Assembly: GCA_037447655.1 (NCBI GenBank)
Contig: JBBHKE010001031.1
Location: 65,220-85,950, forward strand
Length of the DNA: 20,731 bases
Source: Zygnema cylindricum
Lineage: Eukaryota > Streptophyta > Zygnematophyceae > Zygnematales > Zygnemataceae
Direction: 5' to 3'
Shown here: one piece after another, positions 1 through 11,700 of the stretch
How positions within the stretch are numbered: the first letter of the stretch is position 1
Layout: the number at the start of each line of letters is the position of its first letter
The notes under the pieces: generated by a model
The model's input: the letters and a program-made list of their open reading frames with translations, nothing else
Databases searched by the model: none
Told to the model about the DNA's origin: nothing
Program-made: the position numbers and the translations under genes

Positions 1-600
1 ATGGTTTCCCATCGCGCTTTTTAATAAAGTCAGCCACGTTATATAAAGACAACTTCACATACAGTTTCAAAGACAAAGTTAAAGAAAGCTTTAATGACAC
101 TTTGAGTAAAACTTTAGTCAAAACTTCAAATATGACTTTAAGGACAATTTTAAAACAACTTCTGGTGCAACTTGCAAGCCGCAACTACGTCGTTAAAGTC
201 ACAATTGAATGCTGAACATACGAAAAGTGGATTAATAAAATAGTGTGCTATGTTGTCCTCGCACCTATTTTACTGTAATCATATTCACCGCGTGCGAAAC
301 AAACGCTTATTAGAGTCACGAATGAACTTAAGTGAAAGTACACATACCCGTACATTTCGACGGTTTTTACTCGTTCCTATTTTAGTGTATAATTATGCAC
401 GGTGTAATGATTGTATATTCGCAAACCCAAAATAGAATTATGGATTTTGTACAGTGGAAGGACGCCACGTCGTACGGATTGTCAAATTTCGTACTTCTAC
501 CTATTTTACCGTATATGCTACGACGGCGGATCATGTATACCCAAATCATCGTTATGGAGAAATTACAATAAAACATTTTTTTGAAAATGGTATTGATACA
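1..600. other. Intergenic, no gene seen
   Basis: AT-rich sequence. The first 200 bp have a loose ACTTTA/AAAGTC-type periodicity without a clear unit. The 14-mer ACGCTTATTAGAGT at 303-316 recurs at 19152-19165, in both cases in a context like the MITE terminal repeats (CACCGCG...TTATTAG). It may be a worn relative of that end. Short open frames show no domain. Confidence 0.5.
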
Positions 601-606
601 CAAACT

Positions 607-674
607 AGCGTAAATGACACTAATTCATTATATACACTAATAATTTCTATACGCTAATAACGATTCACGGTGTA
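607..674 (-). repeat. Single end of the about 170-bp MITE family
   Basis: Read on the minus strand from 674, this begins TACACCGTGAATCGTTATTAGCG and continues with a TTATTAGTGTA stretch and then a TTAGTGTCATTTA stretch. It matches the element end at 4706-4775, which has the same order of motifs. I could not find the partner end, so the copy is truncated or too worn to see. Confidence 0.55.
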
Positions 675-2564
675 GTTTCCCATACCGTTTCGCACATGGT
701 CTGTCGGAAATATGCTGGTTGGCCGTTTGTTGAGCGTAAAAATTTCCAGTCTGGCCGAACGGCCAAAATCAATGCAAAAAGTCAAAAATCTTGCATGGAC
801 TACTGACAGTATTCTAACTGCGGGAAATTTCATGCAACCACAAGCAATTACGGTACAGTGATGTTCGCTGGTTCAGCGACGAGGCTGCCTCGCCGCTACT
901 GTAGTTCGTCGCACTTTCAGCTTTTTAAGGTATTGAATATTTCAAAAATTTGAAATTTGAACGTCAAAATAAAGTACGAATTTTAAAAATTCCAAAATCG
1001 TTTGATGCGCACTTTACGTAGTAATCGTTAGATTAATCCGTGCGTGTTATGCGCATGGGACTTCTATGAGGGAATCTAAAAAAATGCCGTACAATGTAAA
1101 CGTTCGAAAGATTTGCCCGCTTGTCCTTTAGCTTTTAAATCGCGTTAATTTCCAAAGAAGGGTCGCTTTTGAACGTTTCCATACAGCTGTTATTACACAG
1201 CCTGTCAAGTAACCATAGTAATTAATAGGTGGGAGCTACAGTATTATCGCCTTTTTTTCCTCTTTTTTTGTGTTTTTTCGCCTCCACGAACACAAAAGTA
1301 CAAGAGGTGTAAATTTAAAAACCGAGCATTGAAAATTTGTCTGCGTCCGTATGAAGATTAAGGACATGCGACGTAAAAGGAAAAAAATCAAAATAAGCAA
1401 TTGCTTCAAGGAAAAAGCTGACACGTCGACAATGTAGAAGCCGCTCGATACACGTGCAACATAATCGATGAATGTTCAAAAAGACAATTGAAAAACCTGC
1501 AAGTGATAAATTATTAGGGTACAAAAGGGTTGAAAACAGAAAAAGCATCTGAAGACTACAAGAAAAAATGGGTTACGCTTAAAAGGTTAAACAAACATTA
1601 AAACGCTAACTGAATCAAGTACCAACCAACGGTAACTAAAAGACGCATCTAAGTGATTAATAATTGAAGAGGACTATCCATGAAAAGAAAAAAACACATT
1701 TGAGAAATTAACGTCCATAGCCACGAAGGTAGTGGACGTTGACCGACAAGAAACAACTAATAAATAGTATCCATTTTGTTAAGGGAGGAGGGGCACAAGA
1801 TGTATCTTCTAACATGATTAGCCAATAAAAAGAAATCGTACAAAAACGATTGGGAGTAATGAAGGGAATCAGGGTTAAAGATAAAGGTTTGATTATTGAT
1901 TTCAATTTGTGAAAAATTGAATTTTATATGGGATTTGAACACATGTTGGTGATATGGTTTAGATTTTTGAACTGAGTGACCAACACTAAGAAATATAGCA
2001 GTTTTGTAAGTTAAGCGTTTTTAAGAAATTAATGCAACATTTTCGGGCCATTGAATTGAAGAACGGTGTTGTTATTTTTCACCGTAATTTTGTGTGTCAC
2101 TGTCATTTAACTCACGTAACCTGTTTAAACCCCTATTATTTCGATCTTAGGGGACGGATCTTACGTCAAGTAATTTGAAGTTACTTGTACAATTACATTG
2201 AGAAAGCAAGATGACAACCATTCAAATACAAGGGAGCAAAAAATCCTTGGGAGGGGGAAATTTACCATCGGTGATAGTTCCAACCTCGATGAGTGGAGTG
2301 AAGTTAAAGAGCAATTACAATAAATGTTAAATAAAATTGTGTTATTAAATGGGACGAAACACAAGGTGTGGCAAAGCATAATTAGTACTTCACCGCTTGT
2401 AAAAGGTGGTCAACGATGAGGAAGTGATACCGATTTTGGATTGAAACACAAGGAGAGTTTAAAATGTAAACATATTTTTGCTATTACGGAGCTAATGGAC
2501 CAGTGTAGTTGTCGTCCCATCCAAAATGTAAAAATGAAACTGAAATTTTGAAAGCGGGTGGAAG
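675..2564. other. Intergenic, no gene seen
   Basis: Long AT-rich stretch, purine-rich on the + strand from about 1280 to 2700. Open frames are at most 77 codons and low in complexity, with no motif I recognise. An inverted GGCCGTTTG / CGAACGGCC pair near 722-764 is the only local structure noted. Confidence 0.6.
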
Positions 2565-2628
2565 CAAACTAGGGAAGGGATCTGACACACAAACTAGGGA
2601 AAGGATCTGACACACAAACTAGGGCAAG
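2565..2628 (+). repeat. 25-bp tandem repeat, about 2.5 units
   Basis: Units starting CAAACTAGGG begin at 2565, 2590 and 2615, a strict 25-bp period. The first two differ by about one base and the third is partial. No coding role is seen. Confidence 0.9.
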
Positions 2629-2838
2629 CTAACAAAAGCCATCGTAATGAACAACAGGCACAAAGGAAGAAAAAAAAATGTAAAAAAAAAAGTGGTGACC
2701 AATAGTGATCATAACGATTTTATTGGTCCATTTTTTTGCGTGAGAGGAAAAGTGTTGTTAACTCTTGCACGAAACTAAGGGCTTTGCGTTTCAAACGTTC
2801 AACATCGATTAAAGGTATGGTAACGTTTATTTATAAGT

Positions 2839-3061
2839 TACACCATGAATCGCTATTAGTGTTTATTATATATTTTTGCCACTTATAACATTTTTTCTCT
2901 ATACACATTTGTCCGATTTCCAGTTTGAGAGTGCCAACCACAAGCTGAGAATCATACCTTTCAATCCCAACCGTCAGATATACAATTCGACATGTGTGTA
3001 CAGATAAAATATGGTTTAGGTGGCAAAAATGACATTAACACTAATAGCGATACACAATGTG
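2839..3061 (-). mobile_element. Foldback MITE family A, copy 1 (inverted orientation)
   Basis: About 223 bp with long imperfect terminal inverted repeats: left TACACCATGAATCGCTATTAG, right ending ACTAATAGCGATACACAATG. The inner motif (CGATTTCCAGTTTGAGAGTG...) is the reverse complement of that in the other four copies, so it sits flipped. A TA at the ends suggests a TA target site. There is no coding capacity. The superfamily is uncertain; Tc1/mariner-like would fit the TA. Confidence 0.8.
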
Positions 3062-3759
3062 CTGTTAACATTCACCACTTTGATCTCGGAACCAATTCAA
3101 TGTCTATTTTTTTACATTGTATTCGAAAAATTTGAGCTTCACGTCATTTTGTTTATAAAAAGTACATTATAGAAGCATTATACTGGTTGAGCATATACGG
3201 AACATTTGCGTCAAGTTGACAATAAATTTTGAACTATCGAACTTTGGTCATGTAACAAAATTATAAAGTTGCAAAACCAGAATGATAGCCTATTCTCACC
3301 GGAAAAAACATCACTTCCGCAACAGACGGGCGTTCGAATAATGTACGGACATTGTTATTCTCATAAGTTCCCATAAAACCGTACAATATAACTTCCTCAA
3401 AATATTCGAGGGTATTGAAGTCGGGTTAAGGTTGCGTATTTCTTTGAAATAGGCCAACGGTAACCCCAAAAACTGACGAAGCAAAAACAACACCCGAACG
3501 GCTATTTCATTGTTTTCGCGCGAAAAAGCTGTCCATCTTTGAACCAACGTCGTCGTCGTAAGTTTGAAAAACTGCAGGTTTGTTTTCGCGCCTATGTTTG
3601 ATGACGTCGAAGCGTGTGACGTGTCACAGGACACCTTCAATCGGAGTTACGTGCCAAAATTTTGGTGTGAACAAGACCCGTTTTCCGACGAGTTATGGGA
3701 AAATCATCGGAATGGGCAAAAAGTTACAAATGCTCTGGTAAGAATAGGCTATGAGTACG
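3062..3759. other. Intergenic, no gene seen
   Basis: Between two family-A MITEs. Overlapping open frames on both strands (3311-3640 minus, 3564-3935 plus) have no recognised domain. The plus one runs on into the MITE at 3760, which argues against a real gene. Confidence 0.55.
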
Positions 3760-3980
3760 TACACCGTTTATCGCTGTTAGGGTTAATAACTTTTTCGCCA
3801 CTTAAAACATCTTTTCTCGTAGACACGTGTTCAAATTTGAATCTGACGGTTGTGATTGAAAGGCAAGATTCTCAGCTTCCGATTGGCGGTCTCAAATTGA
3901 AAATCGGACAAGTGTGTACGGAGAAGATATGTTAAAAGTGACGAAAAAGTTGTTAACCCTAATAGCGATACACGGTTGTA
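3760..3980 (+). mobile_element. Foldback MITE family A, copy 2
   Basis: 221 bp, from TACACCGTTTATCGCTGTTAG to CCTAATAGCGATACACGGTTGTA. Subterminal TTTTTCGCCACTTAAAACAT pairs with ATGTTAAAAGTGACGAAAAA at the other side. The core carries CTGACGGTTG, GATTGAAAGG and CAGCTTCCGATTGGCGGTC in the same order as copies 3-5. Confidence 0.85.
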
Positions 3981-4705
3981 CCGCGATTGTCCGTTCTGAT
4001 ACGGTCATATAGTCGATTTTTTGTTATAAATTGTGGACTTCCGCCGAAAATTCAGTCAATCCCAGCCGTCAAACTGCGAAGCGAATCTTAAATGAAAAGA
4101 TTATTCTAGGATTCGTAGCAGAAATGACGGAAAGGTCAAACTTTAGAGATCTGAGCTGGCACGCAGTCAGTGCTGTCGCCCTAGAAACCATAAAAACAGA
4201 ATCCAAAGTTCGTATTTTTGTACACTTTTCCGATTCGGGTAGAATCGAATCAAAATCTGCTGTTAACACAATAATAGTGAATATAGTTAACAAAATCACA
4301 AAATTCGTACGTGGATCCATGTGCATAAATTCCTAAAACGGCAGCATGTAACAAAGTTTCCACGGCAAGCGTATTGTACTCGCGAACCGAAAGACGGCAG
4401 GATGTGAATGGGCCGAAAGACACTTCGGCCTTTTTACAGTAACGCAGTTCTATGTGAACGAAGCACAGTTTGTCCGGGTGACATAATGACACCAGCGAAC
4501 GGCGGACCCGGGGTTACGTAACCGTACCTTCCAGTCAAAGGACTCGTCACTGGTTTGTCACGCAGAATCTTTTACGGGGAAACCGCCTTCGTGACGAAGA
4601 TCCTGTCGGTAAGCTTGTCGTATGTAATGATAAGCGAATAACAAAGATGTTTTTTTTTTGTTCAAAGTCCGATGGCGATTTACCCTACCTCAACAAAAAA
4701 CGGAC
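3981..4705. other. Intergenic, no gene seen
   Basis: Opposed open frames at 4031-4336 (plus) and 4069-4326 (minus) share the same bases and show no known domain, so I do not call either. There are no clear repeats. Confidence 0.5.
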
Positions 4706-4831
4706 TACACCGCGAATCGTTATTAGCGTTGATAAATTATTAGTGTAAAGAAAAAATTAGCGTCATTTATTCTAATTTAGTACCGGGAGACGTGGCAGAT
4801 TATGGTCCACGTCCTTAAATAGTGTAGTTTA
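4706..4831 (+). mobile_element. About 170-bp MITE family (family B), probable worn copy
   Basis: Begins TACACCGCGAATCGTTATTAGCG like the other family-B copies. A weak match to the family's other end (TAGTGTAGTTTA versus TAGTGTGGTGTA) is at 4820-4831. The right boundary is uncertain. The UPR-like inverted site at 4789-4813 falls inside this interval. Confidence 0.45.
4789..4813. promoter_or_regulatory. Plant UPR-element-like inverted ACGT pair upstream of IRE1
   Basis: GACGTGG at 4789-4795 and CCACGTC at 4807-4813 are perfect inverted copies 11 bp apart. The right half, TGGTCCACGTC at 4803-4813, equals eleven consecutive bases of the plant P-UPRE (ATTGGTCCACGTCATC), a site bound by the ER-stress bZIP factors. 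It lies about 0.96 kb upstream of the IRE1 start codon and 114 bp upstream of a TATA-like motif. Function here is inferred. The site sits inside or beside repeat-derived sequence (4706-4831), so chance or transposon origin is possible. Confidence 0.35.
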
Positions 4832-4926
4832 TTCTATTTAAGGTATTGATGTCAAAATTTACATTAGAGTACTGTACTTAATTGTACGGCAAGGTTGCGT
4901 GTTGAACCAGCATTGCGAAGAATGTC

Positions 4927-4934
4927 TATAAAAG
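4927..4934 (+). promoter_or_regulatory. TATA-like box, candidate IRE1 core promoter
   Basis: TATAAAAG, the best TATA-like motif between the upstream repeats and the IRE1 start. If used, the leader would start near 4960 and would need an intron or be about 0.8 kb long. A candidate donor (ACTT|GTAAGG, GT at 5509-5510) and acceptor (TTTTTCTACAG ending 5701) could remove about 190 bp. None of this is proven from sequence alone. Confidence 0.2.
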
Positions 4935-5713
4935 TGCGTAAGAGCATGGCAAGGTTTTTGGCTTTTCGCACATATTCAGATTAATAAGATATCGTCGAGA
5001 GATGCAAAGCTGCAAAGTCTAGGCTACTACTCGGTGTATCGTGGCCGTTCGTTTAGCTGTTTCTTTAATGCTGCAGTTCTATAAAGTGTAAACTATGCGC
5101 AGTAACGCCATAATGTCGTTTTAAATTTAAACTCTTTCCCCTGATGTTGACTTAAAGTCCAAGTCATGTTGGTACACACTTTTCTGCAAAAGTACAACAT
5201 AATCCAATAAAATGTTCGATAAGTACAGAATAATATACAATGCAGTACATTCCTGTTTTTGTCGTTTTGCTGTTTTACTTTGCTCCTTTTATTCACTAGG
5301 AAAATTACAGATTCAGTATAGTATTGTACACCACCATCAATAATAATACGAAGGAATATGTAACATTGTAACTTCAATCAATGTAAACTTTTTAGTTTAC
5401 ATTTTATGTGGAGTTAAATGTAACTTACAGTTTTTTTCGCACTTTTGAAGTTAGGTATGCTTTTCTGTATGGATTTCTTTTGTTACTAAGTTTGTTTTTC
5501 TTTCACTTGTAAGGATTGCGATTTCAGTTCTTTATTTATTTATCAATTGTACTAGTTTTGTTTTTCTCATTTTCAGGTTTATTGCTTCCTTTCCAGATTC
5601 TTAATGTATAATTTTGCCTTGAGTTCTCTCTTTTTTTTATTGGCTTCACTTTAACTTGACTTGAAGGATAATCCACCATTATTTCCTTTATTTTTCTACA
5701 GGTACAGTAGATA

Positions 5714-5734
5714 ATGTCTACCTACAAGTTTTAA
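5714..5734 (+). CDS. Short upstream ORF (MSTYKF) in the IRE1 leader
   Basis: ATG at 5714 reads six codons to TAA at 5732-5734 and closes 34 bp before the IRE1 start, in a different frame. It is followed by a pure pyrimidine run (5735-5765) leading into the main ATG. It lies just downstream of the candidate leader splice acceptor at 5701, so it would be in the mRNA whether or not that intron exists. Whether ribosomes use it is unknown. Confidence 0.3.
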   Translation: MSTYKF

Positions 5735-5768
5735 TCTCCTCCTCCTCCTCTCCCTTCTCTTCTCCGTC

Positions 5769-8700
5769 ATGAGAGTCGCCACCTGTTTTCGCTTCTTCGT
5801 CCAGTTTCTGGTCCTTTTTCTCTTATGGCCTTCTGCCACGTGTCAGGAAAAAGAATTAGTGAAAGAAGAAGAGAAAAAGATCCTTTTTTTACCTCTTCCT
5901 TCGACAGGGTGTGACACTCGTGACCCTTTGCTTGTAGTGCCATTGCTGGATGGATCAATCCAAGCCGTTGATGCGAAATCTGGACGGCTTTGCTGGTCAT
6001 TTGCGTCAGGACCACCCTTGCTGACGTCAACTGCCAGAAGTTTGGCAGCATTTGCCTATGGCTCCAAACTGGATGATGAAAGCAACAGTAGTACGGAGTT
6101 TATGGGAGGTGAATTTGTTGAAGGGGAAGAGGAGGCAGAGGAGGAGGGAGGGGAGAGACCGGAAGGGTCAGGAGAGATTGTGTTTCCCAGTGTTGATGGC
6201 AGTCTTTATGCCTACCAGCCTGGTCATACCGACCGTATTCCAAAGGTAAACTCTTTTCCTCTTTTTGACTTTTCCACTTTTCCACTTCTCCACATTTCTA
6301 ATATACTTTTTATGGAGTAACTGAAATTGGACATGGATTGAGCAGTGTGCTCAACTGAGTAAATTGCTGCTGTTTTATGTTCCATTCACAAGAAAATCTC
6401 TTCATTTTGCAACGTGCATTGTGTTTGTCGTAACCGTTTCTATCAACTGCTTGCACTGTTTTGGAATTTTTGAGTTACTAATTTGCCACTTTTCCACAGT
6501 ACCAGCATCTCCTATTTATGCAGTAACGGTAACTGGTCACAAATTGAACAGTTTTGTACAGGGTGCTAAATACTCATGGATGTCACTCAACCAGGTTTTA
6601 TGTGCTCAATGAAGTCTCTATGCATGACGTTTCCTCTTCGTTTCACATAAATAATCTCTTCATTTTGCAATGTGCAACTGTTTTTTGTGACCATTTCTTT
6701 AAAATTTCTGCTATGTTCTGGAATTTTCGAGCCACATTATGACTCATAAACAGTTTGGAGTGAAAGACAGGTTGTAGAAATTCGGTTATCCCCCCTTAGT
6801 ACAAAATGTGCAGCACCGAAATTATGAATGTCATAGTTAAGTAGCCCTTTGCTTATTTGGAGGGGAAAGGGGATACAGAAATTGCCAATGACTGCAAAAG
6901 AGCTTGTGGCTGCCTCTCCTTCAGTCACTCGAGATGGTGGATTGGTGCTCGGTTCTCGTCATACAACAGTTTTTATGTTAGATGTGCGTTCGGGAAAAGT
7001 TATTCGACGATTAGAGGCACGAAAAGAATCTTCAGATGATGTTGAAAATAATGCACAGGAGATAGTAACTCAGAATGCCTGGGATGCCCTTAACTGGGAC
7101 TCTCAAAACCAGGATAACTTAGTTTCTATGGCAGACGCCCTTCTTATCAAGCGCACGGACTATACAATTCGAGCAGTAGAAATGGGTAGTGGGGCAGAAC
7201 GATGGAATATCTCTGTTGGAGAGCTTGGGACTTTGAATAATCCTATGGCTTCGTCATCGCTCCCTCACCAAGCCAATGCTGCAGGTTTTTTGGGGACACT
7301 TAAAGCTGGAAAGGACAACTCTCTCAAGCATTTGGACCCTATTTCAAAAGAGGAAACTTGGCATACTTCATTTCCTGCTGCACCTGTGGCTGTATTTTCG
7401 TCCACAGGGGCTCTTTTACAACGACTTTTTCCTGACACGCACCAAAATAATGATGACTTGGTTTATCTCGATCATACAGATGGTCATCCTTATGCTCTTC
7501 CAAGAGGCGAAGGTCCTGTCCGTATAGTTGACAAACATGGAAAGGTAACTCGACCAGAGAGCTTCGGCCTTTTACCACTAACTTCTTATACAGGAAATTT
7601 GAAGGAAATTGTCACTGGTCGAAAGAAGGGCTATTTGGGGGAGCTTGCCCTTCTTCCAAATGGAAGGATAGGAGCTTCGAAAGTGTATGAGGATCTTGCT
7701 TGTGCCGCGCCCAATTCTCTTGACTCAGGAGAAACTGAAATGGAAATAACAGAAAGTCTTAGTTTAGCAGATTCTAGTAGCAGCAACTCTGCCTATTTCT
7801 CTCCTCTGTACCAACTTCCTCCTCCACCTGCACCTCCACCATTGCCTCCTCCTTCGCCTCCTCGTGCTTCTATGCTCGTTGCTTTAGTTGCTGCCTTTTG
7901 TGGAGCAAGTTTAGTTGCCTTATTATCACTGTTGTTTAAACAGAAACAATCATTTCCTACCTCGGCACAAAAGGAAAACGGTGTCACTATTAGCAAACGT
8001 AAGAAAGCTCGGAAAGGATCGTCTGCAAGCACTCCAGCTCTCATGGAATTGACCAGTGATTCAGAAAATGGAAATAATAATCTAACAGGCTCTCCGGGTA
8101 GGTCTAGGGGAGGATCGAAAGGCACAGCATTTCAGGAGGAAGGAAAGTCACAGCTGGGTGAATCAGGACGCTGGGTGGGACGACTTTTGGTGGGGTCAAC
8201 TGTGATTGGCTATGGAAGCCATGGGACGTTGGTCTTGGAGGGACAATTAGAGGGGCGCCCTGTAGCTGTCAAACGACTTTTAGTACAGTTTTATGAAAAA
8301 GCTCGGAAAGAGATATCGGCACTCATTGCTTCTGATGAACATCCAAATGTTGTTCGTTGTTTTGCTATGGAAGAGGATCAAGCTTTCGTATATGTTGCTC
8401 TTGAACGCTGTTGTTTAAGTCTCAGTGAACTCATAGTGGCTTGTAGTCCTCATTCAGATTCAGACGGAATCCCGATTGACAATGTTGGGAATAATTCGAA
8501 GGATACATTGGAGCAAACAGCAGCAAAATTGAGCCACAATAAAGGAGATCTTGTACTATGGGATGCCAGAGGCTGCCCTTCAGAGATTCTTCTTCAGCTC
8601 ATGAGGTGAGGAAGGGCATGTTGCAGACTATGGACTCTGCAAATTAAACTGATTGTTTCAATTTTGTCCACTGGAAGAACCAGGTTAAACGTGATAAATG

Positions 8701-11700
8701 TCCTGATTTTGCTACATTGTTAGGCATTTCAAACAAAACGTTGTCATATTGTCTCAGGAGTACTGGGATCTTTTAGCAATGAGCTTCTATGTAAGATTAT
8801 AGACGTGAACTGTTCTTGCCTCTGGTCTTGGGATGGTACACTGCTCTTCGGTAATAGAGTAGTGAATTGTTAACGTTAACAGTTTTTTACAACTAACTAC
8901 ACTAAATTATGTTTTGCGACGTGCCTTATGATGGATCACTGAATAGAATAGTGTTTTTAACACTAATTTATGATTTTGGGACAAAACACACTCACATGCA
9001 TTAGAGTGATCAACTCTAATAGCAATGGTCATCCTAAAGTGTTTAGGAAATTTGGGGTTTATGTAGGGATATTGTAGCCGGAATGGCTCATGTACACCAG
9101 CTCGGCATAGTTCATCGTGACTTGAAGCCCCAAAATGTCCTTATTTGTACTGTAAGGGGACCGGGGGGTTCCTCCCTTTTGAGAGCCAAGCTTTCGGATA
9201 TGGGAATCAGCAAACGGTTAACAGATGGTGCCAGCTCCTTCGATCCACATACATCAGGTGCGTGGGCCATTTATTTTTTTCCCTTGAACTAAGTCATGAA
9301 CTACGATTGGTTACGGATAGTGTGTGATGTCAAATTGATAAGTTTTAAGTCCCTTCAATTTAAGCAAAAGAGCACACAGTCCAAGCCGTACTGTCTCACA
9401 GTAGTTCAATTCTGCAAGGGTAGACTTTTGCAGCTTCTCTTTCCTTCAGACCCGTCTGGTCCAATGACTGATGATGTTGTTGAATTTACTGTCCACCAAG
9501 AAGCCAAAGTAGTCTTATAAGAGAGAATTCGTGTGTACCACAATCAAAATTCCTTAATGAGTAGTTTTGGCGAATGCATGTTAAATTTATTCTGCAGTGT
9601 TAACCGACAGGGCATTCTCCACAAACTTACAACACTTGCTTAAAAACTCGCCTCCGAGTATTATACCAAAACAAGTTTTTGGACGAGCCTGTACTCTATA
9701 TGGATTGTGTGGCTTTGCTAGGCTCTCAGGGGCAATTGCATTCAGCAATAATTTTTATCTAAACCCATCACATCTATATACTACCATCTCAATACTCTCG
9801 GCCTGATAACTGTAAACCAACGTAACTCTGCACATTGTCCGGTCAGTTGCTGTCTACTTGATATTTCTCTCAATGCAAAAGTACCTTCGGTTCCTTGTCA
9901 TTTATTGAGCCGTGTTTTTACTTGTCCCAAAAGTACAACAGAAAGAGGAAAAAATCCGGGAAAAACAAAAGAGAATTGGGAAGTCTTTTCTTTCACACTG
10001 TTTTACCCCGTATTAAAAGTTTTCTTGGATCATCTCCCAAATTTGGACAAATTTTCTTTTTGTGCCGAAAAAGGTTTCACAAAATTTTCACAGGCATTTT
10101 TCGTGAATTTATTATTTTTATTCATTCCCTTAAATCACACGCGTAATAAAAATAACGGCCTGCTCAATTTCCTGTGGTTATCGCAATCATTTGAGCTTTC
10201 GGGGGACTATCTTTGACCTCGTTGCATTTTGACGTACGAGACCAAAAAGTGCCCTCATGGAGCTAAGCCCTTAGTACTTTTAAGCAGTGAAACGTACCAT
10301 AAGGTGTGTCCCATTTGTTCCAAGACTCCTCTTATCTCTTGTCAAGGGATTTTTCAAAACTTCGATACAAGAACGGGTACGTATCGCAAATCGTGGGATT
10401 GTAAAAATCCCCGTATCGTGTTTGGGAAATTGGCCTTGATGCAATTCACTAATCTTTTGGCCCTAATGCACACTTAATGACTACAATACGCTGGTCAAAA
10501 ACAAGCAATGTTACCTTCTGATTTGGACATGTTTGACAATTAGCGCGACAATTATACATTCTGTAAATCTAGTCACAGGAGGATTGGTATTAACACTAAT
10601 TGTGAAATATAATGTAGTTACTGAACTGAAAATTGTGGTTTGGGAGGATAATTTTCAGCTTTGGGAAGTGCGGGATGGCAAGCTCCTGAGCAGCTTCAAC
10701 ATGGCCGACAAACTCGTGCTGTGGATATGTTTGCTCTCGGTTGCGTTCTTTTTTTTTGCATTAGTGGAGGAAGACATCCTTTTGGTCCTCGTTTTGAACG
10801 AGACGTCAATATTGTGAGAGGAATCAGCGATCTTTTTGCCGTCGAGCACATCCCGGAAGCTGTCCATCTGCTTCAAGCATTGTTGAGTCCAAAAGCTGAA
10901 GAAAGGTGTGGGGATTGTATGCCTTTTAGGATATGTCGTGAAATGTTTACTGCACGGGTTTTGACAGTTGAGCTTTTACATGAGGCTCTTTTGAATGAAG
11001 AACCATTTTATGCTTAATTGAAGTAATAATCATATAAAGAATATGGAGCGGGTAGCAAGCTTTGTCAAGATTGTGTAAATTTTGTGCTTAATGACTTTTA
11101 AGTGTTGATTTGTGGGGCCTCTAGTAAGGTCTAGAATTGCAAACCGCATTGCCATTTTTTGTATTCTTCTTAGTCTACTCCTTCCTCTTTCATGCTCAAA
11201 TGCTATGAACTTCCATTTCAACCAATGGTTCAATGTGCCTTCCCTGATGTTCTTTACGAAAGGTTTTACTGAAGATTGGTGTTCTTAGTGACTGGCTTCA
11301 TCCACTTGACTTGATTGACTTGATTGCTTGATTTGATTTGATTTGACCTGATTTAATTTGACTTGATTTGGTATCGATTTGACTTGAATTGACTTGATTT
11401 GACTTGACTAACTCACATTGTGTTGAAATCGCTTAACCGGACATGCCTTGTCTTGTCTTGTCTTGTCTTGTCTTGACTTTCGACTTAATTCGACTTGACT
11501 CGAATATCAGCTCAAATGTCAAACTTGCTTGTAATTTAAGCATTTTCTAGGCGATGTTTGCAGATTGACTGCCGTTGAAGTGGAGAGACATCCATTGTTT
11601 TGGACTCCAGAGCAACGTCTCACCTTCTTGCGTGACGCGAGTGACCGAATGGAGGGAGAGGATAGGGAGGAGGGCTCTGAGCTTTTGGCGACCATGGAGG

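Noticed and set aside
1545-1605. Peptide-like string EDYKKKWVTLKR resembling a Myb/SANT-type transposon accessory protein
   Set aside because: Only a dozen residues before a stop, with a stop shortly upstream in the same frame. It is too short to support.
2565-2628. CRISPR-like array
   Set aside because: The repeats are direct tandem copies with no spacers, in a eukaryotic context.
3564-3935. 123-codon open frame
   Set aside because: Its second half is a family-A MITE, and the first half overlaps an equally long antisense frame.
4031-4336. Opposed open frames of 101 and 85 codons
   Set aside because: They use the same bases on both strands, and neither shows a known motif.
7793-8125. 110-codon minus-strand frame with Gly-rich run
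   Set aside because: Antisense shadow of the Pro-rich and membrane segment of IRE1.
10906-11017. Alternative IRE1 end by reading through the intron-4 donor
   Set aside because: It would remove the whole RNase domain, and the donor/acceptor pair restores the family sequence exactly. Possible as intron retention but not supported.
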